Source: Isoetes taiwanensis
Lineage: Eukaryota; Streptophyta; Lycopodiopsida; Isoetales; Isoetaceae
Direction of reading: 5' to 3'
Assembly: GCA_021234155.1 (NCBI GenBank)
Contig: JAJEKV010000050.1
Coordinates: 8,954,972-9,018,971 of the forward strand
DNA: 64,000 nt
The translations under genes were made by a program, and so were the position numbers. Of the stretch, positions 1 through 10,477 are shown in pieces; position 1 is the stretch's first letter, and every line of letters starts with the position of its first letter. Below the pieces are notes generated by a model. The model ran no database searches. It saw only the letters and a list, made by a program, of their open reading frames with translations, and was not told the origin of the DNA.

Positions 1-1139
1 AAATCGAATTGGCCACACCCTGCGCCTAGCCGAATTTAGTAAATATCAAATTGGCTACTAAACGAGTAAAATGTACAAATTCTTGTTTTGAACTGGCCAC
101 TACCCTTCGGTCAGGACATGAACGTATCCTACTCTGGCGTAGCCAACGATTTCTGAAAAAATATGAATGTGTGGCCAACTGGCCTGCCGAGGCCACTAAA
201 AAATACCCTCGTATATGGAATATGAGGGAAATTTTTTAAGAAAAATTCCGTGTAAGGGTTAATTTCTGCACACACATGCTCTATGTCTCTTACATTAGCT
301 GCACCCCCCGGGCATAAGTTCTTTCAAAAGAGTTCTCTCAGATTCCATGAAAGCTATCATCTGCATTGATTTAACACTTACACCTTCGAAATAAGGTAAA
401 TCCAACTTCTACAACTATTTTGATAGTTTGTCTTTCTTATTTTGATTTTTCACTTCTACACAACTGTCAGATCTTGATTGGGACTAGTTGGTGGAGGATT
501 AATTGGCGATGAATTTATTGGCGAGGATTAATTGGCAGTGGATTAACTAGTGAAGGAGGATTAGGTGGCAGGGATCTGCGTGGCAATCGAGGCTGCTGAG
601 AATTATTAGGCAGGAATTCATATGGTAGAGCTATCTACTCCAATTTTCATTGATAGTCCAGATGGAATGTTGGCGGTGGAAAAGCAATCTGGTTAGCGAT
701 TTGACTCGCTATGAAATCTGCAGTTCTTAGCACTTGTTGATACTGGCTATCAAGAATGTTGAAGCAGTTGGCCATTTGCACAGGTTCCTAGATTAGAACT
801 CTTCTCTCATACCAAATTGATACGACCTAAGAAACGAGCTCAACTCTTAAACTAGAAAAGTAAAGAAGAGAGATAAATCCAATCTTTAAGATTGCTTGTT
901 CCATCCAACCGGGCTCAATTCCAGCAAGAAATCATTATTTCGCTTGCCAACAAGGAAACAATGGATCAAAATTCTAATTCTGAGTTAGGCTACGGCGAAA
1001 GTTCAGGTTAATTGATATATGGTTCCAGGCAAGTTAAGGTAGGAAATTCAAGCTATAAGGAACACATCTGATAAAATCTTAAAGGATATCCTCCTTAAAT
1101 GCAAATCGCCGGCCTTTTCTAGAAGGCCCTTTTAAATAT
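1..1139. other. Non-coding left edge
   Basis: I see no convincing coding sequence or RNA gene here. The short open frames lack recognisable motifs. The first 200 bases repeat short variants of AATTGGCCAC, which suggests degraded repeat DNA. Confidence 0.4.
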
Positions 1140-1165
1140 GAATAGAATAGAATAGAATAGAATAG
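1140..1165. repeat. (GAATA)n microsatellite
   Basis: Five tandem GAATA units. The same pentamer occurs in the opposite orientation (TATTC) at 43791-43815. Confidence 0.9.
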
Positions 1166-1480
1166 CATCGGAAGAAAGGAAAATCAAGCATTTAGGTGAT
1201 TGTATCAACTAGCCAGAACTTTTCTGCAATGTTCGGCTATCTATAAATAGGTTGCAGATTTTTGGGGCAGTTTTGACCACAATCGAAGGGATTCAAAACA
1301 TTAGTTGTAGTCTTGATCCACAATTTCATTGTAACAGGCGAGCCCCCATTATCAGTCCTTAAAATACAAATTCATAGCTAAGGTTTAACATTGAGAAGTT
1401 ATCACAAGCAGTATGGATTATTGTTTCCTATTAGCAATGAGCCATTCCCCCAAGCCAGCATAACATATTCTTTCAAAAAG

Positions 1481-1740
1481 GAAAATGACCAAGCAATCAC
1501 AGTCGCTAAATGGCCCTTTATGCCACGAATATGCCTAAATCAACTCTCTAACAGACAAATTGCCCTTTAAAAAAAACTTGTAAATAATCGCTTGGGAAAT
1601 TTTAAAAAACATTTTCTAAAAAATGGAAAACCACCAAACAATCACAACCACTAAATAGACCAATATATAAAGAAAAAACCCACGTTTTTTGAAAAACGGA
1701 AAACCACCAAACGATCACGGCCACTAAATAGCCCATTACG
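1481..1740 (+). repeat. Three diverged copies of a ~40-bp unit
   Basis: Units near 1481, 1622 and 1698 share the pattern GGAAAACCACCAAACRATCA followed by CACTAAATAG-like sequence. The second and third are most alike. There is no coding potential. The remainder up to about 2.49 kb is AT-rich and non-coding. Confidence 0.6.
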
Positions 1741-1914
1741 TTTGCAAATGGTTTTTTCCATTTTTTTAGGAAAAAAAGGTTAATTAAGAAATAGGGGTTT
1801 TTTGAGGGCGTTGTGCACTATTGTGAGTTGTTTATTTACATATTATGCATGTTTATTATTATGTTTGCTAGATTTTTTGGTTTGAGTTTTTTTAAGAAAA
1901 GACTAGAGCACGAA

Positions 1915-2095
1915 ATTGGTTTTGGGGCATCGATGGATCTGGATATGGTGTGTGTTTTCTTTAGAGAAGGAAGAGGACGGAACTGGATCTGGATTTGGAT
2001 CTGTATCGGAATTGGTTTTTATGGCATCGATGGATCTTGACATGGATTTAGATGGCAATGATTTAGATGGCATCGATAGACGAATTTATATGGAT
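1915..2095 (+). repeat. Short direct duplication (GGCATCGATGGATCT)
   Basis: The segment 1915-1948 recurs at 2011-2045 with few changes, sharing GGCATCGATGGATCT. Between and after the copies the sequence drifts through GGATCTGGATTTGGA-like repeats, giving Asp/Leu- or Trp/Ile-rich frames that I take as repeat artefacts. Confidence 0.55.
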
Positions 2096-2491
2096 TTATG
2101 GATCTGAACCACTGATCACAGCCGACACTCCTTTCATCACATCCAATAGATCAGAATTAGGCTCTATTTTTTGCCAACTCGATTGTTGTTGCTTTTACAT
2201 CTGATTGCCTCTTCCTTTTCTAACTCTGTTTGTTGCAAGCATAGCCATGGTGGATGCAGCTGGTAGCGAGTTGTCTTCATGTTCAGGTTTGTCCATGCCT
2301 TTAATGGCAGATTAAGGCCACATTCTCATTCTTTATCCATTACACCCTCAAATCCAACCCCTTTCTATTGTACTGAAATCCATCTTCCAATCCTGTTTCA
2401 AATCTTGTTCCAAAGGCAAGCCACCATATCTTCAATCTTTGTTGCAAGGCAATCCATCTTCTATTCTTGTTGCTACACCATGAACTTCTAA

Positions 2492-2667
2492 AGGCAAGTC
2501 CGAAGGACTTCAGCAGGAGTTTGCTTAGATGAAAAAGGCAAATTGCCCGAACGCAGTTCCGGTGCAATTTCCATCGTTCTGCATTTGTTGAAGCAGAGAG
2601 ATATTGCAATGCAAATGGAAGAATCAATGGTTGCGCCTTTGGTTATTGAAAAGCCTTTAATTATTAG
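2492..2667 (+). pseudogene. 5' half of an ORF split by the Ty3/gypsy insertion
   Basis: An open frame runs from just after the TAA at 2489 up to the target-site duplication ATTAG (2663-2667), where the retrotransposon begins. It encodes a charged segment with no family I recognise. If the element and one ATTAG copy are ignored, the frame runs directly into 9768 onwards, where it encodes an AT-hook-like GRPKK motif and a Lys/Gln/Glu-rich stretch. That in-frame continuity is strong evidence that this was one coding exon before insertion. Whether it belonged to a host gene or an older transposon cannot be told. No upstream ATG is evident, so it is probably an internal exon or a decayed gene. Confidence 0.55.
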
Positions 2668-3058
2668 TGTTGGGGTGATCACCACTCACCACAGTCATCA
2701 CCACACTCGTCACCACTCACCACACTTGTCACCACTCACCACACCACTCACCACTCACTACACTCACCACTATTGAGGTGGTATAGAAGATAGTATACCG
2801 TATATGGAGTGATATATGCATATGCACGCGTGCAGGATATTTGCACGTATGCATTATGGTGTGCAGGAGGTATCATCACTGTATTTTCTGAGCAGAGAGA
2901 GGAGAACAGAGAGACGGTATATTGAGGGAGATTATTTTGCTTGATATAGCTATGGAGATGATGATTCTTTGTCTTGTGCATTGCCTTGGTCTGATAGATT
3001 GAGCTTGGATTGTTGGGTTTTTGATCCTTCTTGCAAGGTTAGAGTTCAGGCTCTAATA
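2668..3058 (+). repeat. 5' LTR
   Basis: It begins TGTTGGGGTGATC and ends CTCTAATA; the terminal CA has changed to TA. The first ~100 bp is a CACCACTCACCACA minisatellite. It matches 9371-9762 over its whole length. Confidence 0.95.
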
Positions 3059-3059
3059 A

Positions 3060-3078
3060 TTTGGCGACCACGGTGCTC
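3060..3078 (+). promoter_or_regulatory. Primer-binding-site region
   Basis: Directly after the 5' LTR lies TTGGCGACCACGGTGCTC. Plant elements with TGGCGAC-type sites are usually assigned tRNA-Arg or similar primers, but I cannot match a specific tRNA by eye. The stretch 3061-3075 is complementary (13 of 15) to the bases just before the 3' LTR. Confidence 0.6.
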
Positions 3079-3498
3079 GACAGACCATTGATCGGCAAGA
3101 ATTTCCATTGAAAAAGGAGTTGTTACCATTGGTATTGGTGATCGTCGGTAAAGAACGGCACCATTGAGAAAGAAGCAATTTCTTGTGTGAAGGGAATTTT
3201 GCCGTAATTGATTTGTGGGGTAGAATTTGACAAGGGGAGCATAGTTTTATGCCCAAGGGAAGTAAGAAGGATATCCCACCAAGCTCTATCGTAACAAGAA
3301 GGGGACCGGTGAGTCAATCTTTGGGCTCAAAATTGCATCAAGATTCAATTTCGTTTTCAGATTTGGGAGCAGATCTGGGGTCTGATTCTCAGTTTGATTC
3401 CATTTACTGATCTAGAAGGTAATCCAATTTCGTTTTTCAAATTGAAGGGAGATTCAATTTCGTTTTTCCAATTTCAAGAAACCCAAGAAGAGGGGAAG

Positions 3499-4819
3499 AT
3501 GACTGTATTACCACCTATGGTATGGGGTTTTCAGACAATGGGGATTCCAAAGTTTGATGATCTGGTGGATCGGGATCCTTTGAAGCATATTGTGAAGTTT
3601 GAGAGGTATTGCCAGCAATGTAAGTTACCAGCTGGTGATTATTTGCTTTGGTTTCATAGTTCTTTGCAAGATTCAGTGGAGGAATGGGCGCAAACTTCAG
3701 CCAGATACACTGACATATCAGGAATTAAAGGAAGCTTTCATTGCTAATTATCAAGAAGTCCATGGTAAGGATAAGACTATGGAAAGGTGGACCAATTTTA
3801 CACAAAAGGAAGATGAATCAATTAGAGAATATAATCAGAGGTACATTGCGGTTCTCAAAGCCGTGGTTCATTGGAAGATTGCAAGGAATGATGAAATGGA
3901 TATCCAATGGTATGTGAAGGGGCTAAAACGAGCTATTGCTCATAAGGTGAAGGCTAAACAACCTACAACATTACTAGAGGCACAAAAGTATGCTCTCAAG
4001 GCTGAAGATAAGTTGGGATACATTCATGAAGTTGCTGCTCCAGAGCATAAAACAGAGGATATTGCAGCCAAGATTTCTAAGCTTACAATTGGTGAGAAGC
4101 CAAGGGAGGTGCAGTTTATTACTTGTGAATATTGTGGGTCTATTGGGCATTCTGATACTACATGTAGATTGCTGAAATTATGCTCAAGATGCCAAATCAA
4201 GGGCCATAATGATCAAGAGTGTAGGGAGAAGAGATTCTTTGAGAGGGCCAATCCGGTATTTGCTGTTATGCAACAAGCACCATCTATTCCTATTCAACCA
4301 ATGCAAGCAGCACCTATCATACCACAAGTTCCAATGATGCCACAAGCTCCAATTGCCCAACAAGTTCCAATGGGTTCCACACCAATGGTGCAGCCAAAAC
4401 AGGGATGGTATCCAAGTAAGGCTCATTTATATTGCAAGTTATGTGATAAATTCAAGCATGATGAGACTACTTGTTGGAAAATCCATGGGAAACCAGAATG
4501 GGCAACCAACAAGTATCCACCAAAGCAGCAAGTGTTTGAATCAATACCTCTTCTTAATAATGATGTTCGCATTCAAGATGCAAAGTACATTGATAATCCT
4601 CAAAAGAAGCAAGAGAAGGCAAAATCAGTAGTAAATTGTGGATTTGTTGAGGTGGAGCATGACCCGTTTCAGCAAGAAGAAGAGATTGGAGAAGTAAATG
4701 CAGTTACAAGATCACAACAGGTGGTTCAAGAACCAAGAATAGTGCCAATTACGGAGAAGACTAAGACCTCTTTTCCAAAGGCTTTGAAAAGAACAAGCTT
4801 TGAAGGTGTCAGCACCTAA
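3499..4819 (+). pseudogene. gag: gag (capsid-nucleocapsid), frameshifted
   Basis: The first ATG is at 3499. The capsid N-terminus reads in one frame to about 3747, but the homologous reading continues in the next frame from about 3700, so there is a frameshift inside the capsid (retrotransposon gag) domain. Downstream are three CX2CX4HX4C zinc knuckles, at 4124-4165, 4181-4222 and 4433-4474. The second and third are separated by a Pro/Gln/Met-rich linker. Two knuckles would be ordinary; a third well-separated one is less so. The protein would package element RNA in cytoplasmic particles. A second frameshift near 4800 moves the C-terminal region into a third frame. Confidence 0.85.
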
Positions 4820-5384
4820 GAAGGTGCAATTCAATGTGCTGCCCACAAAACAGTTTCAATCTATAGAAGAAAATCAGCCCATAGTGATGCCTCCTATGGT
4901 GGATGAGGAAATTCAAAATGAAGATGATGTGATCAGCCAAGTTTTGGCCACTAAAGTTACACTTACTCTTGAGCAATTGATGCATTATTCTCCAAATTTG
5001 TTGCAAGAGTTAGGGGAAGAACAAAATCGACATTTCAGTCCAACAAATCATATCAAATGATACCCCACAAGAGGAGAATGGAGCCACCAGCCCGGCAATC
5101 CAAGGATCCCGGGCCATTTCTTTGTGATGTGAGTATTAATGGATATCTAATCAAAGAGGCCAACATAGATACCGGCAAGTGGTGGAGTGAATGTAATGCC
5201 TTACCACATAATGCTTCAAGTTGGATTGAAAATGATGGAACCGACAACTATGATGCTCAAAGCATTCAATCAAATGAAGGTGCAGCCTATGGGAGTCATA
5301 AGAAATGTTTTATGCAAGGTTTATGAGGTGGAAGCAATCTTGGATTTCATGGTTTTGAAATTTCCGGAGAGTGTGCATCTTTGA
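4820..5384 (+). pseudogene. Retropepsin (aspartic protease) region, broken at the active site
   Basis: Reading continues 4820-5060 in one frame, then from about 5057 in a second. The motif preceding the active site and the DTG triplet itself (about 5166-5178) are present. Immediately after DTG the reading shifts by one base, and the expected downstream part is found in the third frame from 5187. The protease would process the polyprotein; this copy cannot encode it in one frame. Assignment rests on the DTG motif and its position between gag and RT. Confidence 0.75.
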
Positions 5385-7170
5385 AACTTATACTTTGTTG
5401 CCGAAATCGCACATGGTTAGATGGCGTACAAGCTGAGACTTCATGGAGGAAGCGTGAAATGGACATCTTTCAAGGGGAACACAAGGTTACTATAGATCAT
5501 CCTCTGAAATTAGCAAAAGGTACCTTTCTTTGCAATCCTTCTTTGAGCAGCTCGCAGTTAGAAATCAGCAAAGAGAATGCTATGGTGTCAGGGCAGCAAG
5601 GTCTTAGTTGTTTTCATGTCTTGGAAGTGGGTGACAGGGAAGATAAGACTTTGTACAAGTGGTTAAAAGGTACCCAAATTTCAGAAATATGTCATTTAGA
5701 GCAGCAAGTTGCAGATAAGTATATCCAAAGACTTGAAAGTATTGGTGAAGGTGAGTTACAAGAGACTCTTGTAAATTTGAAGGAGGAGTCCATTCAAAGA
5801 CCCATTGATGACACTTTATTCCAGCAAGGTATTGATCTAGATCAAGTAGAGATGTTGATTTTGACATCAAGCATGGATGGGGTAAACAGAAATCAGCCCA
5901 CTATACAAGTACATGCAGCTTGGTGGCATGCGCACATTCTGGAGGATGAGGTAAATCAAATCAGTCCACATTCACCACAGTCATTACAGTCACCACATGC
6001 ACCAAATTCATCACAATCATCACATCCACCACATCCATTACAGTTACCACAGTCATCACACGCACCACATTCATCACATTCACCACATTCATCACTGTCA
6101 CCACATTCACCACACTCACCACATTCATTACAGTCACCACATTCAGTCAAGAACATCAATATTTCTCAAGGAAATCAAGAAGAAGTGGTTACTATTGGAG
6201 GCGATCTTACTCAAGAGGAGGAACGTGATTTGATATCTTTGTTAAGAGAATTCAGGGATGTTTTGACAAGAAATTACAAAGAATTGAAAGGCATTCCACC
6301 AGAGGTTGTGGTTCATACCATTGATTTGAAACAAGGATCAAAACCAGTCCAACAAGCTCAAAGGAGAATGAGTCCAGCGATAGAGGAGCAAGTAAAGGTT
6401 GAAGTCATGAAGCTTTTGGAGGCGGGATTCATTGTACCAGTGCCAAATTCAGATTGGATCAGTTCTATTGTACCAGTGAGAAAGCCAAATAACGCAATCC
6501 GAGTATGCATTGATTACAGGGATCTCAACAAAGCTACCAAAAGAGATCATTTTCCTACACCATTCATAGACACCTTGTTGGATATTGTTGCAGGAAATCA
6601 GGCCTATTCTTTCTTGGATGGTTACTCAGGATATAATCAGATCCAAATCTATCCACCACATCAAGCAATGACGGCTTTTCGAACACCTTTTGGCATCTAT
6701 GCTTATAAGGTATTACCTTTTGGCCTCACAAATGCTCCAGCCACATTTCAGTGAGCTATGACATATGCTTTTCATGATATTTTAGACTTTTGGAGAGTCT
6801 TTATAGACGACTTGGATGTTGTTTTCGAATCCAAGAAGGAATCACTTGGATCATCTCCTTAAAAGTTCTTGAAAGATGCCGATTGTATGGCATAAGTTTG
6901 AATCCTGCTAAGTGTATTTTCTTCACTAGAGGAGGAAAACTATTGGGCAATTATGTTTCAGAAAAGGGATTACAAGTGGATCATGGTAAGATTGCAGCCT
7001 TGGAGAAGGTAAAACCACCTACAAATGTATCACAAGTGAGAAGCTTATATGGCCAACTCAGTTTTAGTAGGAGGTATTTGCACAATTTTGCTAAAGTAAC
7101 CCAGCCACTTGTGGATTGTATGAAGCAAGGGCAGAATTTTAGATGGAAGAAATGCTCAAGAAGCATTTGA
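5381..7170 (+). pseudogene. pol: Reverse transcriptase with upstream spacer, one stop and a frameshift
   Basis: The frame is open from about 5381 to a TGA at 6752-6754. A spacer rich in Ser/Pro/His (5960-6150) precedes the RT. RT motifs are clear: the block ending IRVCIDYRDLNKA (about 6500-6535), FLDGYSGYNQIQI (about 6610-6650), and the FGIYAYKVLPFGLTNAPATF region just before the stop. The catalytic Y/FxDD box reads FIDD at 6800-6811, beyond the stop in the same frame. A frameshift near 6845-6855 moves the thumb and connection (LNPAKC and following) into the frame ending at 7170. Enzyme function would be minus- and plus-strand cDNA synthesis. Confidence 0.9.
5960..6150 (+). repeat. TCACCACAT-type minisatellite inside pol
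   Basis: About twenty degenerate 9-bp units of the type TCACCACAT keep the coding frame open and encode Ser-Pro-His repeats between the protease and RT. The units resemble the CACCACTCACCACA repeat at the start of both LTRs. Confidence 0.8.
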
Positions 7171-7666
7171 ATGGTGTCTTGGACAATTGAAAGCGAGAAC
7201 TTTGCTGATTCCTCCAAGAATGAGTGAGCCTTTTCATTTATTCTTTACAGTTTGGGAGCAAGCTTTGGCTGTCACATTATGTCAGAAAAATCAGCAAAAG
7301 CATTATGATGTAAATTACTATGCTAGCATGTTGTTAACTCCACAAGAGCAGAAATGGAATCATGTGGAGCATCTTGGGTTGGCATTGAAGTGGGCCTTGA
7401 ATAAATTTAGACATTATCTTCTTCCTTCACAATGGAATTCAACCAATGTACAATATGTTTACATTCATATGGATGTGAACCCATTGCCATGTATTTACAA
7501 CAAGACTATCCAAGATCCTAAGTTTACAAGATGGGCTCTTATCATACAAGAATTTGAGTTGAAGTATGTTAAGATGGCTCAAGGAGCTCATAATCCAAGT
7601 GCCTATTTGAGTAGTGGTGCTGAAATAGAAGAGGAAACGCACCAGCCAAAGAGCGCCTCCGGATAA
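7171..7666 (+). pseudogene. RNase H domain, key residues doubtful
   Basis: The frame from 7187 to 7666 carries the RNase H signature order of Ty3 elements: a PFHLFF-like strand, a long middle with YYASMLLTPQEQKWNHVEHL, and a FRHYLLPS-like end. At the first catalytic Asp position (usually DAS after the hydrophobic strand) the sequence reads TVW, so this copy probably lacks that aspartate. The domain would remove template RNA during reverse transcription. It is shifted relative to the upstream RT frame. Confidence 0.75.
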
Positions 7667-7702
7667 TGGTGTATTACAAGGGTTCATTGAGACCGTGGAT
7701 CT

Positions 7703-8040
7703 TTGGTATGCCAATATATACGTGTATTTACAAGATCGACTTATCCCCGCATCATTTTCAAAAGCAACAAAAGCATGCTCTTAGAGTACAAGCAAATTGG
7801 TTATGTGGTGCATGAAGCTATTCTTTATAAGAGGACTATGGAAGGTCTCTTATTAAGATGTGTTGTTGGTCAAAAACTCATGATTTGTTGCGAAGAAGCA
7901 CATGATTGTCGGGGGGCATTTTGCAGCCGTAAACCACACAGCTAGGAAGATCCTTCATTGGGGATATTATTGGCCAACTCTTTACAAGGATACTAGAGAC
8001 TTTGTTAGCAAATGTGAGAAGTGTCAAAGGCATAAAAATT
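7703..8040 (+). pseudogene. Integrase N-terminal HHCC zinc finger, frameshifted
   Basis: His residues of the zinc finger can be read near 7900 and 7917, and the paired Cys (CEKCQRH-like) near 8010-8030, but in different frames. The break lies in the G run at about 7911-7916. A stop follows at about 7942. The KILHWGYYWPTLYKD stretch between them is typical of Ty3 integrases. Confidence 0.7.
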
Positions 8041-8977
8041 GACACGCCACAATAATATGCCATTCCATCCTATTTTGAGTGTTAGTCCATTTCATATGTG
8101 GGGATTGGATTACATTGGGCCTATCAATCCTCCATCTTCCAAAGGTCATAAGTATATTTTGGCAGCCACATGTATGTTTACAAAGTGGGTAGAAGCAATT
8201 CCAGCAAAGCATGCTACAGAAAATACCACAGTAAGCTTTCTTTATCACAATTTGATTTCTCGGTTTGGTGTTCCAACCATTCTTTTGTCTGATTGGGGAA
8301 CTCATTTCATGGGAAAAGTAGTAGCTCAGTTAACAGAAAAGATTGGTGTTCAACATGTGCAAGCTTCTGCTTATTATCCACAAGGCAATGGGCAAGCTGA
8401 GTCTACTAACAAAATTCTGAAAGCTATCTTAGCCAAAACAATGAAGGATAATCAAAGAAATTGGCATGAAGCCTTGACAGGTGCCTTATGGAGTTTCAGG
8501 TGTACTTACAAGTTGGCTACAGGATTTACACCATTTGAATTGGTTTATGGAGTGCAAGCTGTGATGCCTATTCATTTGGACATTCCTTTGTGTTCATTTG
8601 TGGAGTTACCTTATTATGAGAATTTAGGAGAAGTTCCAACTCCGAATCAAGTGCATAATAGGATGGATGATTTGCTGCAATTGCAAGAGATGAGACAAGA
8701 AGCAGCAGACTTCAATATGAGGTATAAACAGAAAGTAAAGCTTATCAAAGACAAGTTACAGGTTGTCAATCCATTTGAGGAAGGGCAATTGGTGTTATGC
8801 AGGACCACTAAGAAGCATTTATCCAAATTTCAAAGCCCATGGGAAGACCCATTTTTTATTGATAAAGAGGTACCAAGTGGGGCTTTCTATTTGATGACTC
8901 CAGAAGGGGAATTATTGCCTAATCCCAGAAATGGCAAGGATCTCAGGCCTTATTTTGAAAGAGAAATGCTTTTCTAA
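8039..8977 (+). CDS. Integrase catalytic core and C-terminus (open, DD35E present)
   Basis: This 312-codon frame is open throughout. The catalytic triad is visible: Asp in GLDYIGP (8108-8110), Asp in LSDWGTHF (8291-8293) and Glu in GQAESTNK (8399-8401). The two Asp are 61 codons apart and the second Asp and Glu 36 codons apart, which is DD35E spacing. The usual Asn after the second Asp is Trp. The C-terminus carries a basic, GPY/F-like module ending near PYFEREMLF. The protein would insert element cDNA into chromosomes. It sits downstream of broken reading frames, so it is unlikely to be made as part of a polyprotein. The start at 8039 is not a real initiation codon. Confidence 0.85.
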   Translation: MTRHNNMPFHPILSVSPFHMWGLDYIGPINPPSSKGHKYILAATCMFTKWVEAIPAKHATENTTVSFLYHNLISRFGVPTILLSDWGTHFMGKVVAQLTEKIGVQHVQASAYYPQGNGQAESTNKILKAILAKTMKDNQRNWHEALTGALWSFRCTYKLATGFTPFELVYGVQAVMPIHLDIPLCSFVELPYYENLGEVPTPNQVHNRMDDLLQLQEMRQEAADFNMRYKQKVKLIKDKLQVVNPFEEGQLVLCRTTKKHLSKFQSPWEDPFFIDKEVPSGAFYLMTPEGELLPNPRNGKDLRPYFEREMLF

Positions 8978-9370
8978 GGGATTTGGATTTGGCATAGCTC
9001 CAATTACAGAGAATTGTGGAGAATTTTTGGGTTACAGCAGGTTGTTTTTCTGTAAAAACAGATGGTGACAGTCCAATAATACTTCATCTATCCTACATCA
9101 AAAGATGTGTTTCGGCGATACGAATCCAACGAGCTATGGTGCAGGTCAAATGGAGTTCTGGAACTCAAGATATCAGCTTTCAAAGTTTGCCACAGTCACA
9201 TAGACTCTGTTTCGTCACTGTCATTTTGGACCAGTTTGTTTGTATTAGTCATTTGGATTTGAGGAGGGTGTAAATGGGTCATTTGGGGACATATCCCAAG
9301 GACCGTATGAGTTTGTTTTGTTGTGGGTTCTCCGCCACGGAGTGGCACATTTTCCCACTGTGGTCGCCAC
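8978..9370 (+). other. Region between integrase and 3' LTR
   Basis: A short open frame (9016-9273) has no recognisable motif. No clear polypurine tract is found next to the 3' LTR; the nearest purine-rich stretch, GAGGAGGG, is about 100 bp upstream. Instead, the bases just before the LTR (9356-9370) are the inverted complement of the primer-binding region. Confidence 0.6.
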
Positions 9371-9762
9371 TGTTGGGGTGATCACCACTCACCATAGTCA
9401 TCACCACACTCGTCACCACTCACCACACTTGTCACCACTCACCACACCACTCACCACTCACTACACTCACCACTATTGAGGTGGTATAGAAGATAGTATA
9501 CCGTATATGGAGTGATATACGCACATGCACGCGTGCAGGATATTTGCACGTATGCATTATGGTGTGCAGGAGGTATCATCACTGTATTGTCTGAGCAGAG
9601 AGAGGAGAACAGAGAGACGGTGTATTGAGGGAGATTATTTTGCTTGATATAGCTATGGAGATGATGATTCTTTGTCTTGTGCATTGCCTTGGTCTGATAG
9701 ATTGAGCTTGGATTGTTGGGTTTTTTTATCCTTCTTGCAAGGTTAGAGTTCAGGCTCTAACA
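9371..9762 (+). repeat. 3' LTR
   Basis: It starts TGTTGGGG, ends CTCTAACA, and is followed by the second ATTAG copy at 9763-9767. It is about 98% identical to 2668-3058. Confidence 0.95.
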
Positions 9763-9767
9763 ATTAG

Positions 9768-10206
9768 AAAGAAGATAGGTAGGCCGAAGAAGAGCACCAC
9801 CCTCAAAGATTTGCAGAAGAAGCAGCAAAAGGAACAACAAGAGTTTGCCAAATTTGCCGAGCTAGACAAGGAGAAGCAATACGCTATTGAGAAGCAGGAA
9901 AAGTAGAAGCAAAGAGAAGAGAAGAAAAGGCTTCTGGAGAAGCAGCAAACAAGGACCAAAGCTAGCAAAGGGAAGGGGGAGAAGGCTGCTTTGCAAGCTT
10001 CCAATGTTCTTGACATAAGTGTTACCATAAGTATTGCAGATATATGGGAGGACATATACGTTAGGACATGCAAGTTTCTAGACAGAACCATCATCCAATT
10101 AAATTGGGATTATGTCAACTCCAAAATCACGCCAACCTGCTGTTGTCTTCTAGGGGGTTTTTGTTTTTTTTTAATCTTTTTTTTTTTGACTTCAAAAATA
10201 ACATAA
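9768..10206 (+). pseudogene. 3' half of the split ORF: AT-hook-like motif and coiled coil
   Basis: This continues the frame broken at 2667. It opens with a basic RKKIGRPKK motif that resembles an AT-hook (GRP core flanked by Lys/Arg), followed by about 60 residues dominated by Lys, Gln and Glu that would form a coiled coil. A single in-frame TAG at 9916-9918 interrupts it, after which the same frame stays open to about 10204. The second half contains a hydrophobic NVLDISVTISIADIW stretch. The AT-hook suggests DNA binding in the nucleus. I do not recognise the family. From about 10145 the sequence becomes T-rich and the last residues are probably not genuine coding. Confidence 0.5.
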
Positions 10207-10477
10207 GGTTGCGATTCAAGTGTGATGTTTCATATGCGAATTGAAATATGCAAAAATGAAGAGCAAGTTGCTAACATAGATGAGACCAAAATTGAAGAGC
10301 ATTTAGATGATAATATTAGGTTTGATAATAACAGATTGCATTATTTGCGGTGGCAATTCCGCACTTAAATTATCGATACATGGCACAAATATCATACAAA
10401 AAATATCATATATTCCAATAAAACATTAAGGGATCAATCCATGTTTTTCCACGTATTTAACAAGGTGTGGTTCCATG

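Larger units (their letters stand above)
2668..9762 (+). mobile_element. Ty3/gypsy LTR retrotransposon, nearly full length, coding region damaged
   Basis: The element starts TGTTGGGG and ends CTCTAACA, and is flanked on both sides by the 5-bp duplication ATTAG (2663-2667 and 9763-9767). LTRs are 391 and 392 bp and differ at about seven bases plus one indel, so the insertion is fairly recent. The order gag, protease, RT, RNase H, integrase identifies Ty3/gypsy (Metaviridae). The RT and integrase look closer to the non-chromovirus Tat/Athila side, and I see no chromodomain. Gag, protease, RT and the integrase zinc finger carry frameshifts or stops, so this copy is not autonomous. It lies inside another ORF. 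Confidence 0.95.

Noticed and set aside
2679-2770. CRISPR-like short repeats
   Set aside because: The CACCACTCACCACA units are contiguous without unique spacers, and the context is a plant LTR.
5956-6233. His-rich and Cys/Gly/Asp-rich ORFs in alternative frames over the pol spacer
   Set aside because: They are shadows of the TCACCACAT minisatellite; the RT-linked frame alone continues into recognisable domains.
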